5,056 nucleotides of DNA. It comes from Azoarcus sp. Lineage in GTDB: Bacteria > Pseudomonadota > Gammaproteobacteria > Burkholderiales > Rhodocyclaceae. The translations under genes were made by a program, and so were the position numbers. Shown here in pieces: positions 1 to 5,053 of the stretch. The notes beneath the pieces are model-generated. The model was not told the origin of the DNA, did no database searches, and saw only the letters and a list, made by a program, of their open reading frames with translations. The stretch lies in assembly GCA_031282905.1 (NCBI GenBank), contig JAITCV010000157.1, positions 1 to 5,056 on the forward strand, written 5' to 3'. Position 1 is the stretch's first letter. The number at the start of each line of letters is the position of its first letter.

Positions 1-1223
1 TGCGCAATTTCGTGCAGATACTCCGTTCCGGCGTGGTTGGCCGCAAATCGCTGGGCAGCCGACCCAAGCGCCTGGTGCAGCAGTGGCTGAATGCCGCTTC
101 CGACCAGACCCTGTTGAACGCCAGCGTCGGCCAGCATCCCTCGCTTGCCGACATCGTGAAGATGGTGCATCCGCGTCCGCTCGACCCGGCGCGCGAAGCC
201 TTCTACGGCTGGCTGATCGGCCGCAGGGTGGAGGAAGCGAAGCTGCCGGAGATCGTTCAAGCGTTCGAGCGCGCCAAGCGTGGCGAGGCCGAACCGCCCC
301 GGCTCGACTTTCGTCTGATGACCGGCCTGCCGCTGCCGACGGCGCACTGGGCCGCGTTGGCGCGCGAAATGAGCTGGACGGCAACGCGCATGAACCTCAA
401 CACCCTGGCGCGTCACGGCGTATTCGATGAACCCGGCATGACGGAATGGATCGCCTCGCGTCTGCGCGATGCCGAACAGGTGAAAAGGGCACGCGCCTTT
501 CCCTATCAGGTGCTGGTCGCCTATCGCATGGCGGGGACTGGCGTGCCGATGGCGGTAAAGGAGGCTTTGCAGGATGCGCTGGAAATCGCCACCGACAATG
601 TGCCGGCGATCGCGGGCCGGATCGTGGTCTGTGTAGACGTATCCGGTTCGATGGCTTCGCCGGTGACAGGGTATCGCCAGGGCGCGACGACGAAGGTCAG
701 TTGCCGGGAGACGGCGGCGCTGATGGCGGTCTCCCTGCTGCGCAGGAATCCGATGACATACGTGCTGCCCTTCGATACGGCGCTTCATCGCGTCGAACTC
801 AACCCGCGCGACAGCCTGGCGACCAATGTCGGCAAGCTGATGCGGCAAGGCGGCGGCGGCACGGCGCTCTCCCTGCCGCTGGCAAGTCTCAATGCCGAAG
901 GCATCCTGGCCGATCTGGTGATCTATGTCTCGGATAACGAGTCGTGGAAAGACACAGGTTCCGCGCATGCGTCAACCGCAACGATGCGCGAGTGGGCACG
1001 GTTCAAGGTGAAAAACCCGAATGCCCGGCTGGTGTGCGTGGATTTGCAGCCTTATGCGACCACGCAGGCAACGGAGCGCGAAGACATCCTCAATGTCGGT
1101 GGCTTCGGCGAGGGCGTGATGGAAATCATCGCGTGCTTCGCGGCAGGAGAACGCTCCGCCGCGTACTGGGTAGACGAAATCAACCGCATCGATTTGCGGG
1201 ATTGCGCAAAGGAGGGCATATAA
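1..1223 (+). CDS. rsr: Ro60 homologue (TROVE + vWA RNA-binding protein), 5' partial
   Basis: Bacterial Ro60 is a ring-shaped protein that binds Y RNAs on its outer surface and the ends of misfolded RNAs in its central hole. In Deinococcus and Salmonella it works with exoribonucleases such as PNPase in RNA maturation and decay. The visible 406 codons cover the later part of the TROVE helical-repeat domain and a C-terminal von Willebrand A domain. The metal-ion-dependent adhesion site is intact: DVSGSM is encoded at 636-653, the GGGGT threonine at 861-863 and the SDNESW aspartate at 933-935. The frame is open to the left edge and reads RNFVQILRSGVVGRKSLG. In Ro60 homologues I remember, this is an internal motif about 110-130 residues from the start, so the GTG at position 12 is an internal valine codon. 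The true start lies upstream of the window. The stop TAA (1221-1223) lies inside a TATAAT box just before a Y RNA. Family assignment is very secure. Confidence 0.95.
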   Translation, partial: RNFVQILRSGVVGRKSLGSRPKRLVQQWLNAASDQTLLNASVGQHPSLADIVKMVHPRPLDPAREAFYGWLIGRRVEEAKLPEIVQAFERAKRGEAEPPRLDFRLMTGLPLPTAHWAALAREMSWTATRMNLNTLARHGVFDEPGMTEWIASRLRDAEQVKRARAFPYQVLVAYRMAGTGVPMAVKEALQDALEIATDNVPAIAGRIVVCVDVSGSMASPVTGYRQGATTKVSCRETAALMAVSLLRRNPMTYVLPFDTALHRVELNPRDSLATNVGKLMRQGGGGTALSLPLASLNAEGILADLVIYVSDNESWKDTGSAHASTATMREWARFKVKNPNARLVCVDLQPYATTQATEREDILNVGGFGEGVMEIIACFAAGERSAAYWVDEINRIDLRDCAKEGI

Positions 1224-1224
1224 T
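1194..1224 (+). promoter_or_regulatory. Candidate promoter for the first Y RNA
   Basis: A perfect TATAAT lies at 1219-1224 and overlaps the rsr stop codon. The first base of the Y RNA closing stem, G1231, is seven bases past the end of this box, the expected position for transcription initiation. The only -35-like element is TTGCGG at 1194-1199, with a 19-base spacer that is longer than ideal, and there is no TGn extension. The -10 and the start-point geometry are what is seen; promoter activity is inferred. It would let the Y RNA be made independently of rsr mRNA. Confidence 0.5.
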
Positions 1225-1230
1225 GGGTAC

Positions 1231-1362
1231 GTGGCGAATGCTGCGGGCAGTACATCATAACGGGTTGGTCGGAGGTTCGAATCCTCCCACGGCGGCAACG
1301 CCGTGTAGCTCAGTCTGGTAGAGCATCCTCTCTGTCCGCCCTCCTTGTCGCCACTCTTTTTT
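1231..1362 (+). ncRNA. yrlA: YrlA-type Y RNA with permuted tRNA-like domain
   Basis: Y RNAs bind Ro60 through their end-closing helix and recruit partner proteins through the distal domain. The closing helix pairs 1231-1237 with 1348-1354 (7 bp). An asymmetric internal loop follows (1238-1242 opposite 1340-1347), then a second helix, 1243-1250 with 1332-1339 (8 bp, one G-U). The distal domain is a tRNA opened at the anticodon. It has a T arm (stem 1271-1275/1283-1287, loop TTCGAAT), an acceptor-like stem (1288-1294/1299-1305, 7 bp) capped by a GCAA tetraloop, then bases equivalent to U8 and A9, and a D arm (1308-1311/1321-1324) with the GG pair at 1317-1318. A possible 4-bp anticodon-stem remnant is 1262-1265/1325-1328. 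Six T residues (1357-1362) end it. There is no free acceptor end or CCA, so it cannot be a chargeable tRNA. Its place directly after rsr is typical for YrlA RNAs. Confidence 0.93.
1348..1362 (+). terminator. Intrinsic terminator formed by the Y RNA closing stem
   Basis: The 3' arm of the Y RNA closing helix (1348-1354) is followed two bases later by TTTTTT (1357-1362). The paired arm is far upstream at 1231-1237, so the whole folded Y RNA acts as the terminator hairpin rather than a short local stem-loop. Some read-through is likely, given the further RNAs just downstream. Confidence 0.6.
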
Positions 1363-1374
1363 GTTACGCTTTTC

Positions 1375-1431
1375 GCGGAAAATGCCAGATGGACACGGCC
1401 ATTGCAAAGGCCCATTCATCCTCGTTGCCGC
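1375..1431 (+). ncRNA. Candidate fourth, very short Y-RNA-like element
   Basis: This stretch fits between the end of YrlA and the next Y-like RNA and follows the same plan more loosely. An outer helix pairs GCGG 1375-1378 with CCGC 1428-1431. The 5' side of the loop holds AAAATGCCA (1379-1387), including the shared ATGC. The 3' side holds CTCGTTG (1421-1427), close to the CCTCCTTG and CCTCTTG of the other copies. A second helix pairs 1388-1393 with 1415-1420 (6 bp, one G-U), and a GGCC/GGCC hairpin (1397-1400/1409-1412) closes it. At 57 bases it is shorter than known Y RNAs, its outer helix has only 4 bp, and three extra A residues sit before ATGC. It could be a degenerate copy or chance. An alternative TTTT/AAAA hairpin at 1370-1382 competes with it. 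Confidence 0.35.
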
Positions 1432-1436
1432 ATTTC

Positions 1437-1539
1437 CTGGCGGATGCAGGTGAAACTACATGGCCCAAAATATATCGGTTGCCGGGCGTGCTGCGCGTAC
1501 CAGCAAAAAGCAACCGTGTTTCACCTCTCTTGCCGCCTT
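1437..1539 (+). ncRNA. Second Y RNA (Y-like RNA without tRNA domain)
   Basis: The outer helix pairs GGCGG 1439-1443 with CCGCC 1533-1537. It aligns with GGCGA/TCGCC of YrlA, with its fifth pair changed from A-U to G-C on both strands. The internal loop has ATGC (1444-1447) opposite CTCTTG (1527-1532), matching the other copies. The second helix is a perfect 9 bp (AGGTGAAAC 1448-1456 with GTTTCACCT 1518-1526) and is unrelated in sequence to the second helix of the neighbours. Further in, after a purine-rich loop, CGGTTGC 1476-1482 pairs with GCAACCG 1510-1516, and TGCTG/CAGCA (1489-1493/1501-1505) forms an apical hairpin. No T-loop or D-arm motif is present. No promoter or T tract of its own is visible, so it may be cut from a longer transcript. 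The function, as an alternative Ro60 ligand, is inferred from structure and position. Confidence 0.75.
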
Positions 1540-1540
1540 C

Positions 1541-1558
1541 AGCATTCTGGCGAATGCT
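1541..1558 (+). repeat. Inverted repeat AGCATT/AATGCT competing with a Y RNA helix
   Basis: AGCATT (1541-1546) is the exact reverse complement of AATGCT (1553-1558), with CTGGCG between them. The 3' arm uses bases that belong to the outer helix and conserved loop of the third Y RNA. The two folds therefore exclude each other. It could mark a processing boundary between adjacent Y RNAs in a joint precursor, or be incidental. Confidence 0.4.
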
Positions 1559-1685
1559 GGCCGGATTCCATCTCCCGAGCGCTCATGTTGCCGCGTAACG
1601 CGGGGAAAGCGTGATGAGCGCATGCAAAACGAAAGTTCTGCTCCGGATTTGTTCTCCGCGCCATCCGGCCCCTCTTGTCGCCAGA
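1546..1685 (+). ncRNA. Third Y RNA (Y-like RNA without tRNA domain)
   Basis: The outer helix pairs 1546-1553 with 1678-1685 (8 bp). Twelve bases, TGGCGAATGCTG at 1548-1559, are identical to 1232-1243 of YrlA. The internal loop is ATGCT (1554-1558) opposite CCTCTTG (1671-1677), one base shorter than CCTCCTTG in YrlA. The second helix is a perfect 8 bp (GGCCGGAT 1559-1566 with ATCCGGCC 1663-1670), again different in sequence from the other copies. The distal part holds a strong 8-bp stem (GCGCTCAT 1579-1586 with ATGAGCGC 1614-1621) enclosing CCGCG/CGCGG with a TAA loop (1591-1603), then a less structured stretch at 1622-1662. No tRNA-like domain is seen. It resembles the second Y RNA (YrlB) that follows YrlA in Salmonella in position only; I cannot confirm homology beyond the Ro-binding end. 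Confidence 0.8.
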
Positions 1686-1686
1686 T

Positions 1687-1722
1687 CATGTTGGAAGAAG
1701 TCCCCATTTCCGCATGTTTTTT
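1687..1722 (+). terminator. Possible terminator or attenuator after the Y RNA cluster
   Basis: CATGT (1687-1691) can pair with GCATG (1712-1716, one G-U). After a bulged T, GGAAG (1693-1697) pairs with TTTCC (1707-1711, one G-U). The apical loop is nine bases. Six T residues follow immediately (1717-1722). The stem is A/T-rich and imperfect, so termination is probably incomplete. It lies seven bases before the ribosome binding site of the next gene, which suggests that downstream genes are reached by read-through. Confidence 0.45.
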
Positions 1723-1728
1723 AGAATC

Positions 1729-1733
1729 AAGGA
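1729..1733 (+). promoter_or_regulatory. Ribosome binding site fixing the start of the 203-residue gene
   Basis: AAGGA at 1729-1733 lies five bases before ATG 1739. It is the best Shine-Dalgarno match in the upstream part of this frame, and it is why ATG 1739 is preferred over earlier in-frame starts such as 1460, which lie inside the Y RNA cluster. Confidence 0.7.
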
Positions 1734-1738
1734 AAAAT

Positions 1739-2350
1739 ATGAATGATTCCCTGAAAAAGCGGCTTGAATCCGTCTATCCACACGGAAACGATTGGGATTT
1801 GGACGAGAATCAACTTGTTTCCGATACCTGGGTGCGGTTCGGTCACGCGTTTCGTGCGATCTGCGAAATCCGGCCTGTACGTGTCGCACAAGGCTGGAAT
1901 GGCAAAATACTGGCTGAGGTCGTTGTTACTGACGCGGATGCGCCAAGTTTTGGTGAATGGCTGTCAATGAACAATCCAGCCAAGTTGCGTTGGATCGCCG
2001 AGCGACAATCTCCTTATGTCGCCTATTGGGTACGCGTCAGCCGCGTTGCCGATTACTTCGTCTCGCACTTCAATCATTGGAAACCGAGAGGTGATACCGG
2101 CTATTTGGATGCCGATTGTAGTGAACAGCCAAGCGAGGTTTGGCGGCAGCATGAAAATGTTGTGTTGCGTGTTCTGCATGAATACGGCTTTACCTTGGCC
2201 GACAGAAAACTGCTCAATGAACCGGTTCCATCCGTATTGACCTGGGGCGGCTCCGCCATTCCCGAAAATGACCCGCGCTGGGAGGACGACGATTTCGAAC
2301 CGCCGCCAGTGACGGCGGTCGTGTACGACTGCTTGTTCGGAGATGAATAA
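1739..2350 (+). CDS. Hypothetical protein, 203 residues, first gene of the downstream block
   Basis: I do not recognise this protein. The start at 1739 is supported by AAGGA five bases upstream and by a lysine-rich amphipathic N terminus (MNDSLKKRLESVY). The frame stays open further upstream to ATG 1460, but that stretch is the Y RNA cluster and has no convincing ribosome site. The protein is soluble-looking, with no signal peptide or membrane segment. It is rich in tryptophan (10 of 203) and ends in an acidic, proline-containing tail (ENDPRWEDDDFEPPP near residues 176-190). The middle (about residues 78-120) is predicted helical, with PAKLRWIAERQ and VAYWVRVSRVADYF. Its TAA stop directly abuts the ATG of the next gene, so the two are almost certainly translated from the same mRNA. 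Base use looks somewhat less G+C-rich than in rsr. No function is proposed. Confidence 0.85.
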   Translation: MNDSLKKRLESVYPHGNDWDLDENQLVSDTWVRFGHAFRAICEIRPVRVAQGWNGKILAEVVVTDADAPSFGEWLSMNNPAKLRWIAERQSPYVAYWVRVSRVADYFVSHFNHWKPRGDTGYLDADCSEQPSEVWRQHENVVLRVLHEYGFTLADRKLLNEPVPSVLTWGGSAIPENDPRWEDDDFEPPPVTAVVYDCLFGDE

Positions 2351-3250
2351 ATGAGCGAAATTCATTACACGATCATGCCAGAGTACGGTGGGGTATACGA
2401 CTGGATCAAGGCGGAAGGAACTGACAGGCCCGACCTCGATCGTATTCGCGATTGGCAACTCAAGCATCCCATTTCCGATGGACTGCACAGAGCCTTTCTC
2501 GCTTGGTTGCGAGAGTTCGGGAGAGCACCGGTTGACAGTGCAGGTATCGCGGATATGGACTGGTTACGTTTCAATGATATTGGCATTGATTTGACGCGCC
2601 GAGTCAAAATGGAACTGGGCGATGCGGCAAGAGTTTTTTATGTCAAGGCTTATGAGGATCCCAATGGATACCTAAACGAGCGCGTCGAGATTTTAGCCAA
2701 TGGATCGATCGTCAAGGTCGGGAATCCGATGCCTTTGCGCAAACGCTTGTATTTGCCCAGTTGGTTCCCAACGATGATCGTTTCCGGCGGACAAACCGGA
2801 GTTGATCGCGCGGCTCTGGACTGGGCATGTGGACATCGCATTCCGCATGGCGGCTGGGCACCGCACGGACGCAAGGCTGAGGATGGTGTTATCCCACCGA
2901 AGTACCAGCTTGCCGAACTGGAAAAGGGTGGCTACCGGCAACGCACCCGCCGCAATGTGGAAGACAGCGATGCTACCCTGATTGTCAATCTGGACAATCA
3001 GGAGAGTGGGACATTGGCGACGCGAACGTTCGCTCAACAAATGGGCAAACCTCATTTTGTCGCACAGCTTGACTCCTGTGTCACGACAGAATCTGCGGCA
3101 AGCGTGATTGCCTGGCTGCGCGAACACACCATCGAAACCCTGAATGTCGCAGGCCCGCGCGAGAGCAGACGTCCAGGCATTTACTGCTTAAGTCTGGAGT
3201 TATTGGACGCCATCGTTGCCCAAAGGACTGATCTGACGGAGGAAATATGA
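2351..3250 (+). CDS. SLOG-domain protein (cpYpsA / 'putative molybdenum carrier' family) with extra N-terminal domain
   Basis: The C-terminal half (about residues 138-290) is a Rossmann-like SLOG domain of the cpYpsA-related family, named 'putative molybdenum carrier' in many annotations. Motifs in order are SGGQTGVDRAALDWA (145-159), the glycine-rich nucleotide-loop region; GRKAEDGVIP (173-182); RTRRNVEDSDATLIV (198-212); GTLATRTFA (about 220); and the C-terminal family motif LNVAGPRESRRPGIY. SLOG proteins bind nucleotides or nucleotide derivatives and are frequent in stress and conflict loci; the ligand here is unknown. Residues 1-137 form an additional region (DWIKAEGTDRPDLDRIRDWQ, LRRVKMELGD-like helices, then a short beta-rich stretch) that I do not recognise and that standalone family members lack. 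GGAGA at 2339-2343 serves as ribosome site seven bases before ATG. The end overlaps the next gene by ATGA, indicating translational coupling. A direct role in molybdenum handling is doubtful because no molybdenum cofactor genes are nearby. Confidence 0.88.
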   Translation: MSEIHYTIMPEYGGVYDWIKAEGTDRPDLDRIRDWQLKHPISDGLHRAFLAWLREFGRAPVDSAGIADMDWLRFNDIGIDLTRRVKMELGDAARVFYVKAYEDPNGYLNERVEILANGSIVKVGNPMPLRKRLYLPSWFPTMIVSGGQTGVDRAALDWACGHRIPHGGWAPHGRKAEDGVIPPKYQLAELEKGGYRQRTRRNVEDSDATLIVNLDNQESGTLATRTFAQQMGKPHFVAQLDSCVTTESAASVIAWLREHTIETLNVAGPRESRRPGIYCLSLELLDAIVAQRTDLTEEI

Positions 3251-5040
3251 AATCAGCCTATATCTGGACACGTGAGCATTCGCCCGATCGCTTGCGGCAG
3301 CTCGACGCGGCGGCTCGCGTTTGGGAAGATCTGTTCTTCGAGCCAAAAGATCGTGGTCATTACCAGCCGATTCAATACGCGCTGAAGCCTCATTCGGGCT
3401 GGACGGCTTTTGAGAAATCCAAGGCCACGCTGGACGGCAATGAAGTCGAAGTCCATCTACAGGTCATTACCGCGCGCGCCTGGTTTGTACGCGAACTTTA
3501 TCGCAGTGCCTGCGCCCTGACGCGCGAGCGTTATCCTGATTACGACGCTCGCCATTTCGTCGATGGCGAGCGCATCGGCGAGCGGCGCATCGTGTTTCAT
3601 TCCGAGCGCCATGCCTTGAGCCGCAATCACCTATGGACAGCGCTCTGGCATCTTGCGCGCGAAAACCCGCCCGCAATCGCGGAAACCTGGTTTTACGAGC
3701 CTTGCACGGCATGGGGAAACCCGCTTTCCCTCATCACGGAAGATCGCCGCTTCGATAACACGATGAATCCGGCGCATATCCGCTATGTCGTTGTGCTCGA
3801 TGTGGAAAAGGCGAACGATTCCATTGCGAAGCAGGGCATGGCCTCGATTCGCGCGCGGGGTCAGCCCGATGTTTCCACAAAACCTCTTCATTTTGACTTT
3901 GCCGATTTCCACGATGATTTCATCGAACTCTCCGAACCCGAGCTTGTTTTTCTGAATCGGGCGGACGCACGTCGTCCCTTGCGCGACTGTGACAAGGCGC
4001 TTCTGAAAGGCGCGGAGAGCGTGGACTTCGCCGCCATGCGCCAGGCTTTGGCCGATGGCGCGGACCCCAATATAACCGATGGGGAAGATCCAATTCTGGG
4101 CATCGTCATCAGAGCCTGGCAAGAACATCTCAGCGCTTGCAATGCCAATGAGAAAGACCTTCCCTACTATGGCGGCACGAGGCCGGAACGCAAAATTCCC
4201 CTGAATGAAGTGCTGGATATGTTGAAATGCTTGCTGGATGCTGGTGCGCATCCAGATCGTTTCGATCCTGAGGGTCTTCCGGCAATCGTGACGGCCACAC
4301 TGGCGCAAGAACCGGAAATCGCAGGACTGTTGATTGAGCACGGAGCCGATCCTTCCATTTCGCCACACTGGGATGAAGGCTTGGGGATGTATCCCTCCGC
4401 TTGGGATTACGCCGTGACGGACGGTTTTTCCCTGAATGAAGCCGACGCGCGCGAAGTTTATTACACCATGATTCGTCACCGCAGCAGCCCTCTGTTCAAG
4501 CAGCGCGCCGAGGATCAGGACAGGCTCGCTGCCGAATTGCCGGACGAAGCGCGTTCCTGGCGGCGCAAGGAAGATTCCGGCTCCGCTGCCGACGATACGA
4601 ACGCGCAGGAAAAAGCCGAAGCGCGAGTCGTCCTCCTGCCCGACTCGTCCGAGACGGTCAACACTGAGGAAGAGGCCGCGCTTGCGTTTGCCAAAGCCTG
4701 GAATCATCTGGATCCGGAAGGTTTTCTGGCCCTATTGGCTCCCGACGCGCAGTATGCCTCGCAGTGGGTATTCGCGGAACTTTCCGGCGCCGAAATCGCG
4801 GATTATCTGCGCGGCAAGATGGACACGATCCGCAAAAGCGGAGAGAACAATCCCGATACGCGCGTTCGGGTCGAGATGGGAAGAACCCTCAACGGCGACA
4901 GGGCGTGCGCTTTCATGATACAGGGAACGACAAAGCAAGCGGTTGTCCTGTTCGAGGTGCAGGACGGCAAGATCGCCCGTTACGACCTATGCATACCTGA
5001 ACTCTACGATGTCGTGCGCAGCGGCATATATCCCGTCTGA
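3247..5040 (+). CDS. Ankyrin-repeat protein with C-terminal NTF2/SnoaL-like domain
   Basis: This 597-residue multidomain protein appears cytoplasmic, with no signal peptide or membrane segment. Residues 1-237 are unrecognised. They contain an aromatic/His-rich stretch (FHSERHALSRNHLWTALWHLARENPP, split around residue 120) and a hydrophobic strand VVVLDVEKAND. Residues about 258-372 hold degenerate ankyrin repeats, seen as AMRQALADGADPNI, LKCLLDAGAHPDRFDPEGLPAI and IAGLLIEHGADPSI; these usually mediate protein contacts. A charged linker (about 416-470, rich in E, D, R, A) leads to residues 472-597, which look like an NTF2/SnoaL cone-shaped fold: EEEAALAFAKAWNHLDPEGFLALLAPDA, then strands ending VVLFEVQDGKIARYDL. 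Such domains can be ligand-binding, enzymatic or dimerising; no catalytic set is evident. GGAGGA (3238-3243) precedes ATG 3247, which overlaps the SLOG gene stop by four bases. The combination of domains is unusual and suggests an adaptor, but that is inference. Confidence 0.88.
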   Translation: MKSAYIWTREHSPDRLRQLDAAARVWEDLFFEPKDRGHYQPIQYALKPHSGWTAFEKSKATLDGNEVEVHLQVITARAWFVRELYRSACALTRERYPDYDARHFVDGERIGERRIVFHSERHALSRNHLWTALWHLARENPPAIAETWFYEPCTAWGNPLSLITEDRRFDNTMNPAHIRYVVVLDVEKANDSIAKQGMASIRARGQPDVSTKPLHFDFADFHDDFIELSEPELVFLNRADARRPLRDCDKALLKGAESVDFAAMRQALADGADPNITDGEDPILGIVIRAWQEHLSACNANEKDLPYYGGTRPERKIPLNEVLDMLKCLLDAGAHPDRFDPEGLPAIVTATLAQEPEIAGLLIEHGADPSISPHWDEGLGMYPSAWDYAVTDGFSLNEADAREVYYTMIRHRSSPLFKQRAEDQDRLAAELPDEARSWRRKEDSGSAADDTNAQEKAEARVVLLPDSSETVNTEEEAALAFAKAWNHLDPEGFLALLAPDAQYASQWVFAELSGAEIADYLRGKMDTIRKSGENNPDTRVRVEMGRTLNGDRACAFMIQGTTKQAVVLFEVQDGKIARYDLCIPELYDVVRSGIYPV

Positions 5041-5053
5041 AAGGAAGCGATTT

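Noticed and set aside
12..1223. GTG at 12 as the start of the Ro60 gene
   Set aside because: The frame is open to the left edge and the residues RNFVQ before and across this codon belong to an internal conserved Ro60 motif. A start here would remove the beginning of the TROVE domain.
1262..1328. A genuine tRNA gene
   Set aside because: T arm and D arm are in reversed order, the acceptor stem is closed by a tetraloop, there is no CCA-bearing end, and the anticodon arm is replaced by the Y RNA helix. Permuted tRNA genes exist, but the long closing stem with the Ro-type loop and T tract points to YrlA.
972..1415. Reverse-strand reading frame of 147 codons
   Set aside because: It lies antisense to the end of rsr and the first Y RNA; the product has no recognisable motif and the frame is explained by G+C-rich codon bias.
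1469..1476. AATATATC as a promoter -10 box for the third Y RNA
   Set aside because: It lies within the second Y RNA, about 70 bases before the third RNA, and no -35 match is present at the right spacing.
1722..1727. TAGAAT as a -10 box for the downstream genes
   Set aside because: It would give a leader of only about five bases and destroy the ribosome site's usefulness, and no -35 element lies at a suitable distance.
1460..1738. N-terminal extension of the 203-residue protein from ATG 1460
   Set aside because: The stretch coincides with two Y RNAs that show helix-preserving changes, lacks a good ribosome site at 1460, and encodes a low-complexity basic peptide unlike the rest. AAGGA before ATG 1739 fits better.
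3631..4707. Reverse-strand reading frame of 358 codons
   Set aside because: It is entirely antisense to the ankyrin/NTF2 gene, whose frame carries clear domain signatures and coupled translation. The antisense product has no family features.
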